DNA from: Acidimicrobiales bacterium
Lineage (GTDB): Bacteria; Actinomycetota; Acidimicrobiia; Acidimicrobiales; SZUA-35
Assembly: GCA_024644005.1 (NCBI GenBank)
Contig: JAHELU010000011.1
Location: 1-40,450 of the forward strand
DNA: 40,450 nucleotides
Direction of reading: 5' to 3'
Part shown: positions 24,387 through 32,976 of the stretch, piece after piece
Layout of the letters: each line of letters starts with the position of its first letter
How positions within the stretch are numbered: the first letter of the stretch is position 1
Notes under the pieces: model-generated
Told to the model about the DNA's origin: nothing
Databases searched by the model: none
The model's input: only the letters and a program-made list of their open reading frames with translations
Translations under genes and position numbers: made by a program

Positions 24387-25499
24387 TCACCGGCCGCTCG
24401 ATCGGATCAGGACCTCGGCCTTCTGCAGGTCCTTGATGTTCTGGTAGCCGAGCGTGCCGAGCGACTGGCGGAGCGCACCGAACAGGTTGAGCCGGCCGTC
24501 CCCGGCGACCGCCGGACCGAGAAGCAGCTCCTCGAGCGAGCCGATCTGGTCGACCCGGACCCGGTTGCCCTGGGGCAGCGTGGGGTGGATGACCGAGTTC
24601 CCCCAGTGCCAACCTCGCCCCGGTGCCTCGTCGGCTGCGGCGAGCGCCGAGCCGAGCATCACCCCGTCGGCACCGCACGCGATCGCCTTTGCGATCTGAC
24701 CCGCATACCTGAAGCCGCCGTCCGCGATCACGTGCACGTAGACGCCGGTCTCGTCGAGGTGACGCATCCTGGCTGCCCTGACATCGGCGATGGCGGTGGC
24801 CATGCCGGATCCGACACCGATGACCTGCCCGGCCGAGGCGGTCCGGCCGCCGTCGACCCCGACCAGCACGCCGGCGGCCCCGGTGCGCATCAGGTGGAGG
24901 GCGGCAGGGTAGCTGGCGCAGCCACCGACGATCACCGGTGTCTCCAGCTCGCGGACGAACTGCTTCAGGTTCAGGCTCTCGCCGTCGGTCACGTGCTCCG
25001 CCGATATCACCGAACCGCGAATGACCATCAGGTCGAGCTCCGCCTTGAGCAAGAGGCCGGCCAGCGAGGCCACGTGCTTCGGCGAGACCGCACCTGCGGC
25101 GATGACCCCACCTTCGTGGATCTCGGCCACCCGCTTCGAGATGAGGTCGGGGTCCAGCGGAGCCCCGTAGAGCTCGCGCATCCTGGCCAGTGCCGCCTCG
25201 CCCTCGAGGTCGGCCAGCTCGGCCAGGAGGTCGTCTGCGTCCTCGTGGCGGGTCCACAGACCTTCGAGGTCGAGCACCGCCAGCCCGCCCAGCTGGCCGA
25301 TTGCGACGGCCGTGGCCGGGCTCGTCACGGAATCCATGGCCGAGGCGAGGAACGGGAGCTCCAACCGGTAGGCGTCGATCTGCCACGACAGGTCGACCAG
25401 GTCGGCGTCCCTCGTCCGCCGTCCGGGCAGCAGCACCAGCTCGTCGAGATCGTATGCCCGCCGGGCCGACTTGCCCATTCCAATGTCTCTGTCAGCCAA
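24387..25499 (-). CDS. guaB3: GuaB3, IMP dehydrogenase-family protein without CBS domains
   Basis: This is a 370-residue TIM-barrel protein of the IMPDH/GMPR family. The TTG at 25499 is chosen because GGAGGT precedes it by 5 bases and the N-terminus then reads [19 protein letters not shown], as in actinobacterial GuaB3. Conserved parts are [66 protein letters not shown] and RGWHWGN. The flap region [16 protein letters not shown] lacks the catalytic Cys of true IMP dehydrogenases, in keeping with other actinobacterial GuaB3 proteins whose activity is uncertain. The canonical guaB2 is not in the window. It lies directly upstream of guaA on one transcript. Confidence 0.92.
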   Translation of the reverse strand: MADRDIGMGKSARRAYDLDELVLLPGRRTRDADLVDLSWQIDAYRLELPFLASAMDSVTSPATAVAIGQLGGLAVLDLEGLWTRHEDADDLLAELADLEGEAALARMRELYGAPLDPDLISKRVAEIHEGGVIAAGAVSPKHVASLAGLLLKAELDLMVIRGSVISAEHVTDGESLNLKQFVRELETPVIVGGCASYPAALHLMRTGAAGVLVGVDGGRTASAGQVIGVGSGMATAIADVRAARMRHLDETGVYVHVIADGGFRYAGQIAKAIACGADGVMLGSALAAADEAPGRGWHWGNSVIHPTLPQGNRVRVDQIGSLEELLLGPAVAGDGRLNLFGALRQSLGTLGYQNIKDLQKAEVLIRSSGR

Positions 25500-25616
25500 G
25501 GCAGACCTCCGAAAAAGCGGAAAACTCAAGACTAACGGTCCGCACCTCGGTCCGGGGGTTCTTTGCATCTGTTTCAACCGGCAACACTTCTGTGGTGTCG
25601 GCCCGCCCGGATCGTG

Positions 25617-25658
25617 GCAGGATCAAGGCAGCATCAAGACTGGATCAAGGCAGGATCA
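25617..25658. repeat. Imperfect 22-base tandem repeat at the 3' end of the quinone oxidoreductase gene
   Basis: GGATCAAGGCAG occurs at 25620-25631 and 25642-25653, and GCAGGATCA at 25617-25625 and 25650-25658. On the minus strand these echo the last codons and stop of the gene ending at 25645 (ATCCTGCCTTGATC). The copies lie downstream of the stop, in the 145-base gap before guaB3. Confidence 0.7.
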
Positions 25659-26613
25659 GCACCTTGCCGGTGGTCGAGCGGCCCTCCAGGGCCCGGTGGG
25701 CGGCTGCCGCCTCTTCGAGCGGATAGCGGGCTCCGATGGAGATCTCGAGCTCACCGTCGGCGATCCAGCGGAACAACTCGTCGCTCCGTTGTCGACCCTC
25801 GGGCGGTGTGAGGTAGTGGACGAGGCTCGGTCGGGTCACGTACAGCGAGCCACCGGCGTTCAGCCGCTGCAGATCGAAGGGCGGCACCTGGCCGCTCGAC
25901 CCCCCGAAGAGAACGAACATGCCTCGGGGTCGTAGCAGCCCGAGCCCGCCGTCGAACGTGTCCTTGCCGACCCCGTCGTAGACGACGTCGAGACCGCCCC
26001 GGTCGCCGAGCTCGGCCCGGACCGCAGCGACGAAGTCGACCTCTCGATAGTTGATGACGTGATCGGCACCGGCCCGTCTGGCCACCTCCGCCTTCTCGTC
26101 GCTGCCGACGGTGGTGAAGACCTCGGCACCGATGCGCTTCGCCAGCTGGATGAGGAGTCCACCGACACCCCCCGCTCCGGCGTGGATCAGGCAGCGCTGC
26201 CCGGCCCCGAGCTCGAAGGTGTCGGTCACCAGGTAGTGGGCGGTCAGCCCCTGGAGCGCAGCGGCGGCCGCGATCTCCAGCTCGACGCCGTCGGGGACGG
26301 GATACACGGCATCTGCGTCACCGAGGCAGTGCTCGGCGTAGGTGGCCCCGACCATGGGGGCGCAGACCCGGTCCCCCACCCGCAGACCGGCGACGCCTTC
26401 ACCGACCCCGGACACCGTCCCTGCGCACTCCCTGCCGAGCACCAGCGGCAGCTTTGCCGGGTAGACCCCGCTACGGAAGTAGGTGTCGATGAAGTTGAGT
26501 CCGGCCGCTGCCACCTCGATGCGGACCTGGCCAGGGCCCGGCTCTGGCATCGGCGCCTCGACGAGCTCCATCACGTCCGGCCCACCCGTCTCCTCGATCT
26601 GGATTGCCCGCAT
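25645..26613 (-). CDS. NADPH:quinone oxidoreductase, zeta-crystallin type
   Basis: This 322-residue member of the zinc-independent medium-chain dehydrogenases starts at an ATG (26613) with AGGAG 8 bases upstream; the longer ORF is not supported. Motifs: MRAIQIEETGGPDVM, AAGLNFIDTYFRSGVY, PLVLGRECAGTV, LQGLTAHYL, the Rossmann HAGAGGVGGLLIQLAKR (about 150-165), and the C-terminal RSTTGKVLILP. The family reduces quinones with NADPH by one or two electrons. The catalytic zinc ligands of alcohol dehydrogenases are absent, as expected. It lies between pirin and guaB3 on the same strand. Confidence 0.92.
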   Translation of the reverse strand: MRAIQIEETGGPDVMELVEAPMPEPGPGQVRIEVAAAGLNFIDTYFRSGVYPAKLPLVLGRECAGTVSGVGEGVAGLRVGDRVCAPMVGATYAEHCLGDADAVYPVPDGVELEIAAAAALQGLTAHYLVTDTFELGAGQRCLIHAGAGGVGGLLIQLAKRIGAEVFTTVGSDEKAEVARRAGADHVINYREVDFVAAVRAELGDRGGLDVVYDGVGKDTFDGGLGLLRPRGMFVLFGGSSGQVPPFDLQRLNAGGSLYVTRPSLVHYLTPPEGRQRSDELFRWIADGELEISIGARYPLEEAAAAHRALEGRSTTGKVLILP

Positions 26614-26626
26614 CGTCTCTGCTCCT

Positions 26627-26658
26627 GGTTCTCGCTCGGTTCTCGGGTGGGGTTCTCG
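26627..26658 (-). repeat. Three direct repeats upstream of the quinone oxidoreductase start
   Basis: On the minus strand CGAGAACC occurs three times (plus-strand GGTTCTCG at 26627, 26638 and 26651) in the 86-base gap between pirin and the oxidoreductase. The spacing is 11 and 13 bases, close to one helical turn, so a regulator could bind cooperatively. It could also be chance in simple sequence. Confidence 0.35.
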
Positions 26659-26699
26659 TATGGCCGGGTCTCTGGTTTCGAGGCTCGGTGACGACGCGC

Positions 26700-27701
26700 T
26701 CAGCTCGCCAGTTCCTCGAACCGGCCGTCGGCGTGGCGGGCGAAGCGCCGTGCCTCCCCGCCGTGGACGGGATCGTCGGACGACCAGGGCCAACCGCCGA
26801 AACCGGTCCGCTGGTAGTCGAGCATCGCCTGCCGTATTCCGGCCTCGTCGTTGAGCACGAACGGCCCGTACTGGGCCACCGGCTCACCGATCGGCTTCCC
26901 CTGTAGCACCAGCCCCTCGGCCCGATCGGTCGTGGTTGCGATCTCGACCGCGGCCGTCGGGTCGAGCACCACACCGGTGTCGGCGTCGACCGATCGCCCG
27001 GCCACGGTGGTGGTCCCGCCCTCGAACAGGTACAGCACCCGGCTCGAAGCCGGATCGGCCGGCGGCGGCGCCCAGCGAGCGCCAGGCTCGAGCGTGACGT
27101 GCCAGATCGCCACGTCGTTGTCGGCCGCGGCCCAGGAGTCCGGCGGCGGATCGGGGGGTACCGCATCGCCGAGCCGACCGGCGATCACGGTTACCTCGAC
27201 GCCGTCCTGACGGTGCTTCGGGATCTCGTCGTGCCACAGCATCGAGAAGTAGGGGTCGACCATCTTGTTGGCCGCCGGCAGGTTCAGCCAGATCTGGAAC
27301 AGGTGGAGCGTGTTCGGACCGTCGGGGTCGAAGAGGGGGAACATCTCGGCATGGACGATGCCGGCCCCGGCGGTGATCCACTGCACGTCACCCTCGCCGA
27401 ACCGGGCCTGGGCGCCGAGGGAGTCCGAGTGGTCGCACCAGCCCCGCCGCACGTAGGTGACGGTCTCGAAGCCCCGGTGGGGGTGCTGGGGGAACCCCGG
27501 GACGGTGGACCCGTGGTACATGTTCCAGCCGTCGATGCCGGCGAAGTCCTGGCCGATCCGGCGACCGGCGAGCGACGCCGCTGGCCCGAGGTTGCCATCG
27601 GCCAGGGGATAGCGGTCGAGGTGGTGGGCGCAGAACAGGAACGGGTCGACCGTCGGCCACTGGCCCCCGAGGGGCACCGTCTGCAGGATGGCGGAGCTCA
27701 T
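26700..27701 (-). CDS. Pirin family protein
   Basis: This is a 333-residue bicupin protein. The four ligands of the metal-bearing N-terminal cupin are present: His73 and His75 in PQHPHRGFETVTY, and His117 and Glu119 in GAGIVHAEMF. Pirins are iron proteins, some with quercetin 2,3-dioxygenase activity and others regulatory. The C-terminal cupin ends in DDPVHGGEARRFARHADGRFEE. I use the ATG at 27701 because a TAGGAT box is 7 bases upstream, as at other leaderless genes; an ATG at 27710 is inside that box. The neighbouring quinone oxidoreductase suggests a redox or aromatic-compound stress context, which is only inference. Confidence 0.9.
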   Translation of the reverse strand: MSSAILQTVPLGGQWPTVDPFLFCAHHLDRYPLADGNLGPAASLAGRRIGQDFAGIDGWNMYHGSTVPGFPQHPHRGFETVTYVRRGWCDHSDSLGAQARFGEGDVQWITAGAGIVHAEMFPLFDPDGPNTLHLFQIWLNLPAANKMVDPYFSMLWHDEIPKHRQDGVEVTVIAGRLGDAVPPDPPPDSWAAADNDVAIWHVTLEPGARWAPPPADPASSRVLYLFEGGTTTVAGRSVDADTGVVLDPTAAVEIATTTDRAEGLVLQGKPIGEPVAQYGPFVLNDEAGIRQAMLDYQRTGFGGWPWSSDDPVHGGEARRFARHADGRFEELAS

Positions 27702-27708
27702 GCCGTCC

Positions 27709-27714
27709 ATCCTA
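27709..27714 (-). promoter_or_regulatory. Putative leaderless promoter -10 box of pirin
   Basis: TAGGAT on the minus strand is 7 bases before the ATG at 27701. It overlaps the alternative ATG at 27710, which argues for the downstream start. Confidence 0.5.
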
Positions 27715-27760
27715 GGAGCGGGAAGCCGATCCCAGGGCGGCCGGCTGTGTCATGACCCGG

Positions 27761-27903
27761 CGCGTCCGCGGGCGCGCGTCCGCAGGCACGGCACCACCAC
27801 CGCCACGCGTCCGCGGGCGCGCGTCCGCGGGCACGGCACCACCACCGCCACGCGTCGGCGGGCGCGCGTCCGCAGGCGCACCGCCCACGCGTCCGCGAGC
27901 GCG
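27761..27903. repeat. 45-base GC-rich tandem repeat between the glycosylase and pirin genes
   Basis: Two full 45-base units start at 27761 and 27806 (one base differs in the shared core). A third degenerate unit starts at 27851, and a partial one at about 27888. Each starts with CGCGTCCGCGGGCGCGCGTC and contains an ACCACCACCGCC run. The unit length is a multiple of 3, so ORFs cross it on both strands (for example 27752-28153), but no start signal or family supports translation. Confidence 0.9.
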
Positions 27904-27912
27904 TTTGCCCGG

Positions 27913-29094
27913 TCAGGGGGTCGCGGCCCGCAACGCCGATGCGAGATCACCGCGCTGCTCGACGGCGACTTCGTCGAGGCCGAGCCAACCAGCCAACTGC
28001 TGCAGCGACGCGGACAGCTCCCGCGCCACTCGGATCCGGTCGACACCCGCCTCGGCGAACGAGCCGCGGACCCGCAGGACGCCCGGCTTGCGGTCGGCCT
28101 TCAGATCCACCCGGGCGACCAGCTCGTCGCCGAGCAGGAACGGCAGCACGTAGTACCCGTGAACTCGCTTCGGCTCCGGCACGTAGATCTCGATCCGGTA
28201 GCGGAAACCGAAGAGCCGCTCTGCCCTCGGCCGGAACCAAACCACCGGATCGAACGGGCTCAGCAGCCCGCTGGTCTCGATCGTGCGCGGTCGCTTGGCC
28301 TCGGGATGGAGGTAGGCCCGATCCTTCCACCCCTCGACGGCAACCTGCTCCAACCGACCCTCGGCCACCAACTCGGCCAGCAGCGGACGCACCTCCGGCA
28401 TCTTCAATCGGAAGTAGTCCCCGAGGTCGGTGGCGGTACCGATGCCATGGCTCCTGGCCCCGAGCACGAGGAGCTGCTTCTTGGCTTCGACCTCCGACGG
28501 TTCCGGCCGATCCAGGATCTCCGGCCGCAGCACCCGATCAGGGCGGTCGTACACGGTGACGAACGTCGGCGTCCGCTCGCTGATCGACAGTCGGCCGGTG
28601 ACATAGAGGCACTCCAGCGCCCGCTTGCCCTTCGAGTGGCCCCACCACGGGCCGGTACGACCGCCGGGGTCACTCAGCTCCTTCACCGAGACCGGGCCCC
28701 GCGCCGAGACCTCGTCGTACACGGCATCCACGTAGTCCGGCAACTCGGTCTGCATCCGTTGGACCCATCGCCTCGATGCCCTGGCCCGGTGGCGCAGCAA
28801 CGGTTGGAGCTCCTGGGACGTGATGGAGGCCTCGTGACCGAGATACTCGTAGTGCTCACCGGAGCGGTACAGGTAGCGGTTCAGCTTGGCCCGATCGTAG
28901 GGTCCGAGCCTGGCCAGCACCGGCAGGTAGTGGCTGCGACAGACCACGTTGACCGAGTCGAGCTGGAGGACCGCCATGCGGTCCATGACCCGCCGGAAGT
29001 GGCGGACACCGATGGTGCCCCGGGGCGCCCGGTCGGTGAACCCCTGGGCCGCCAAGGCGATCCGGCGGGCCTGAGCCGCCTTGATCGTGACCAC
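27913..29094 (-). CDS. Winged-helix DNA glycosylase of the AlkX/YcaQ family
   Basis: This is a 393-residue protein of the HTH_42 (YcaQ) family. I start it at the GTG at 29094, giving VTIKAAQARRIALAAQGF; the longer ORF overlaps the upstream gene. The segment MAVLQLDSVNVVCRSHYLPVLARLG carries Gln-x-Asp (QLD), the catalytic motif of the AlkX/YcaQ branch, as opposed to Gln-x-Gln in AlkZ. Known members unhook DNA interstrand crosslinks and excise bulky N-alkyl purines. Later segments (WWGHSKGKRALECLYVTGRL, LLSPFDPVVWFRPRAERLFGF, YVLPFLLGDELVARVDLKADR) are family hallmarks. It starts 10 bases after the 54-residue gene and is probably cotranscribed with it. Confidence 0.87.
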   Translation of the reverse strand: MVTIKAAQARRIALAAQGFTDRAPRGTIGVRHFRRVMDRMAVLQLDSVNVVCRSHYLPVLARLGPYDRAKLNRYLYRSGEHYEYLGHEASITSQELQPLLRHRARASRRWVQRMQTELPDYVDAVYDEVSARGPVSVKELSDPGGRTGPWWGHSKGKRALECLYVTGRLSISERTPTFVTVYDRPDRVLRPEILDRPEPSEVEAKKQLLVLGARSHGIGTATDLGDYFRLKMPEVRPLLAELVAEGRLEQVAVEGWKDRAYLHPEAKRPRTIETSGLLSPFDPVVWFRPRAERLFGFRYRIEIYVPEPKRVHGYYVLPFLLGDELVARVDLKADRKPGVLRVRGSFAEAGVDRIRVARELSASLQQLAGWLGLDEVAVEQRGDLASALRAATP

Positions 29095-29104
29095 GACGAG
29101 GTGA

Positions 29105-29269
29105 TCAGCCGGCGTTGGCCTCGGAGGCCTCCGCTGCCAGCGCCTCGAGGATGTCCCGGAGCCCACCGTGCTTGAGGTTCTTCATCACCTCACCAGGCGT
29201 CGTCTCCCCCCGTTCCCACTCCATCCAGGAGGCGAGCAGCTTCTCGGGGTCAGGGACAGGTCGATCCAT
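29105..29269 (-). CDS. Small 54-residue acidic protein of unknown function
   Basis: I start this gene at the ATG at 29269, giving MDRPVPDPEKLLASWMEWE and so on to SEANAG; the longer track ORF has an unlikely N-terminus. A TACGAT box lies 6 bases before this ATG, as for other leaderless genes here. The protein appears helical and acidic, with WMEWERGETTPGEVMKNLK as its most distinctive segment, and no membrane helix. I do not recognise a named family. It precedes the AlkX-type glycosylase gene by 10 bases, which suggests cotranscription and perhaps a shared role. Confidence 0.6.
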   Translation of the reverse strand: MDRPVPDPEKLLASWMEWERGETTPGEVMKNLKHGGLRDILEALAAEASEANAG

Positions 29270-29275
29270 CTCGTG

Positions 29276-29281
29276 ATCGTA
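29276..29281 (-). promoter_or_regulatory. Putative leaderless promoter -10 box of the small protein gene
   Basis: TACGAT on the minus strand is 6 bases before the ATG at 29269. No ribosome-binding site precedes the ATG. Confidence 0.48.
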
Positions 29282-29367
29282 TCGCCACCGCCCCTGGTCG
29301 CCGCCGGGACGGCCGGTCGCTGCCCCGAGGTGGCAGAGCACGGGCTCGGATAGGACAATGTCGGACC

Positions 29368-30144
29368 GTGGCCCTTCGCTCCTTCCTCCGCAAGCTCGTG
29401 ATTCCCGGGACCGGCGGCATCCCGGGTCGCACCACCGGACCGCCGCCCTCTGCCAATGGTGCCTCGTCGTTCCACCTCACCTGGGAGGTACCGCCGACCC
29501 GGCTCGTCGAGGCGGCGGCCACGTTCGAGGTGCTCGAACCACCCGTCGTTCCGAAGCTGTATTTCTGGGCCCTGCAGGTCAGCTTCGTCGACGGCCCGTC
29601 CCGGCTCGGCGGTGCCCACTTCGGCCTCCAGTACCACCCCGACTACCCGGGCAACGGTGCGGTCAACTGGGGCGGCTACCGCGACGGCGGCGGCGAGCTC
29701 GAAGGCTCCGCCTCCGCACTGCGGTCCGCCCTGGACAACGTCAACACCAGGACCTATCCGTGGGAGCCGGGCCGGCGCTATCGGCATCGGGTGTTCAAGT
29801 CGCCCGAGCGGGGCTGGCGAGGCTCGGTGACCGATCTCGAGACCGGGATCGAGACCGTGGTCCGGGATCTGTGGATCGACGGCGACAGCCTGGCCAATCC
29901 GATGGTGTGGAGCGAGGTGTTCGCCGATTGCGATCATCCGTCGGTGGCTGTGAGGTGGTCCGATCTGAGCGTCGTGACGGTCGATGGTGGGTCCGTCACC
30001 GCCACCGCCGTCCGGCTGAACTACCAGCGCTTCAGCGATGGGGGCTGTGCGAACACCGACACGACGATCGACGACGTCGGGTTCGTGCAACGGACCGCCA
30101 CCGAGCGGCGCAACGGCACCGGGACGCGACTGACCCTCGGCTGA
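29368..30144 (+). CDS. Hypothetical protein, probably beta-rich
   Basis: This is a 258-residue protein with a GTG start. A GACAAT box lies 8 bases upstream and there is no ribosome-binding site. There is no signal peptide or membrane helix. Many short hydrophobic strands separated by Gly/Asp loops, and segments such as FHLTWEVPPTRLVEAAATFEV, YFWALQVSFVDG, AHFGLQYHPDYPGNGAVNWGGY and RYRHRVFKSPERGWRGSVTDLETG, suggest a beta-sandwich, perhaps lectin-like. I cannot assign a family. It is convergent with the DUF2087 regulator gene, with 23 bases between the stops. Composition and codon use resemble the neighbours, so it looks native. Confidence 0.68.
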   Translation: MALRSFLRKLVIPGTGGIPGRTTGPPPSANGASSFHLTWEVPPTRLVEAAATFEVLEPPVVPKLYFWALQVSFVDGPSRLGGAHFGLQYHPDYPGNGAVNWGGYRDGGGELEGSASALRSALDNVNTRTYPWEPGRRYRHRVFKSPERGWRGSVTDLETGIETVVRDLWIDGDSLANPMVWSEVFADCDHPSVAVRWSDLSVVTVDGGSVTATAVRLNYQRFSDGGCANTDTTIDDVGFVQRTATERRNGTGTRLTLG

Positions 30145-30167
30145 GGTCGGCACCGCCCCGTCCGCGG

Positions 30168-30716
30168 TCAGTCCTCGACGGGAAACGTGCCGCCGATCCG
30201 CCAGTACTCCCCATCGGCCCGGTCGAGCATGGCCTCGTCCACCAGGTAGCGACGCAGGGTCGCCGTGTCGGCGTCGACCTCGGCCAGGATCGCGTTGACC
30301 TGCCGCTCGCTGTAGCGGCGTCCCGGCTCGAACCGCTGGGCGAGGTGATCGAGCACGATCAGGCGACGGCTGCGCCTGGCCGGCAGCCGCACCAGGCGCC
30401 CGTCTCGTATCGCCCGCTCCAGAACCCGGCGCCGCTCCTCCGGCTCGTCGCCGAACTCCGACGGCTCGGCCGGAGCCGCCTCGGATCGCGCCGCTCGCTC
30501 GAAGGCCTGCGCCAACAGCACGAACCGGCCCGGCTCGATCTCTTCGACGAGGCCTGCGCCGACGAATCGGTCGAGCGCAGTCGCGGTCTCACGCACGGTC
30601 GATCCCGATCGACGGGACAGCGACTGCACGTCGTCCTCTCCGAGGACCAGAGCGGCGAACACGGCCCGCCGGACCGGATCGGCCAGCAAGCCGACGAGCT
30701 CACGCGACGAGAGCAT
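30168..30716 (-). CDS. HTH-DUF2087 transcriptional regulator
   Basis: This is a 182-residue protein. The ATG at 30716 gives a natural N-terminal ArsR/winged-helix domain: ELVGLLADPVRRAVFAALVLG, then VQSLSRRSGSTVRETATALDRFVGAGLV (about residues 30-57). An Ala/Glu linker follows, then a DUF2087 domain (about 100-175) with the diagnostic DGRLVRLPARRSRRLIVLDHLAQRFEPGR, YSERQVNAIL and DADTATLRRYLVDEAML. DUF2087 proteins are DNA-binding regulators of unknown signal, and no metal site is evident. The gene lies downstream of groEL, separated by a strong terminator. Confidence 0.85.
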   Translation of the reverse strand: MLSSRELVGLLADPVRRAVFAALVLGEDDVQSLSRRSGSTVRETATALDRFVGAGLVEEIEPGRFVLLAQAFERAARSEAAPAEPSEFGDEPEERRRVLERAIRDGRLVRLPARRSRRLIVLDHLAQRFEPGRRYSERQVNAILAEVDADTATLRRYLVDEAMLDRADGEYWRIGGTFPVED

Positions 30717-30842
30717 CCGATCCAGCCTGCTGGCCGGTCCGCTCCCAGAGCAAGGCCGGGATCTCCCGATCGGTGCCCTGTAGGTGTTCGTCGAAACCCA
30801 ACGCCGGGCCCTTCCCCTCGATGTCCACTCGTCCACAGATTA

Positions 30843-30874
30843 GAAGAGCCGGGGCCCGTGGGCCCCGGCTCTTC
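30843..30874 (-). terminator. Strong terminator hairpin downstream of groEL
   Basis: GAAGAGCCGGGGCCC and its exact reverse complement are separated by 2 bases: a perfect 15-base GC-rich stem, 35 bases past the groEL stop. On the minus strand it is followed by TAATCT, a weak T-rich end. It is the clearest terminator in the window. Confidence 0.85.
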
Positions 30875-30908
30875 GACAATCGCGTCAGCGATGGCGACTG
30901 CGCCGTCG

Positions 30909-32549
<1,641 letters not shown>

Positions 32550-32837
32550 TCACTTCACGATCGCTAGTACGTCGCGGGCGGACAGGATGAGGAGGTCGTC
32601 ACCCTCGATGGTGATCTCGGTGCCGCCGTACTTCGAGTACACGACGGTGTCACCTTGATGCACATCCATCGGGATGAGGTCTCCGGAGTCGGACCGGCGA
32701 CCCGATCCGACAGCGAGGACCTCGCCCTGCTGGGGCTTCTCCTTGGCGGTGTCTGGGATGACGAGACCGCTGGCCGTCGTGGCCTCGGCGTCTTGGGGTT
32801 TGACGACGATACGGTCCTCAAGTGGTTGCAGTTTCAT
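32550..32837 (-). CDS. groS: Co-chaperonin GroES (10 kDa)
   Basis: This 95-residue protein forms the heptameric lid of the GroEL chamber. It has the family start [16 protein letters not shown], the mobile-loop region [21 protein letters not shown], and [14 protein letters not shown] with the C-terminal [14 protein letters not shown]. The ATG at 32837 has GGAG 8 bases upstream. First gene of the bicistronic heat-shock operon. Confidence 0.98.
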   Translation of the reverse strand: MKLQPLEDRIVVKPQDAEATTASGLVIPDTAKEKPQQGEVLAVGSGRRSDSGDLIPMDVHQGDTVVYSKYGGTEITIEGDDLLILSARDVLAIVK

Positions 32838-32859
32838 GCACGTAGCTCCATGTTGGGCG

Positions 32860-32886
32860 TTAGCACTCTCAGTGGACGAGTGCTAA
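32860..32886. promoter_or_regulatory. Perfect CIRCE operator (HrcA binding site)
   Basis: TTAGCACTC-N9-GAGTGCTAA matches the CIRCE consensus in all 18 positions. It starts 23 bases upstream of the groES ATG and directly follows the promoter -10 box. This predicts HrcA repression of groES-groEL that is lifted on heat or protein-folding stress. hrcA itself is not in the window. Confidence 0.97.
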
Positions 32887-32914
32887 TGTTAAGGGCGCGG
32901 AGCGGAACCGCCAA
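32886..32914 (-). promoter_or_regulatory. Housekeeping promoter of groES-groEL
   Basis: On the minus strand TTGGCG and TAACAT are separated by exactly 17 bases. The -10 box abuts the CIRCE repeat (sharing one base), so HrcA bound there would block the initiation region. Transcription would begin inside the CIRCE element. Confidence 0.75.
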
Positions 32915-32976
32915 CCTCTCCGGGGCAGGTTTCCGAGCGATTCGCGGCAGCGACGAGCCTGGCTCGAACGCGTCGG

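Noticed and set aside
27752-28153. ORF across the 45-base repeats encoding a repeated RVRGRASAGTAPPPP peptide
   Set aside because: The repeat length is a multiple of 3, so any frame stays open. There is no start signal, and the rest is antisense to the glycosylase gene.
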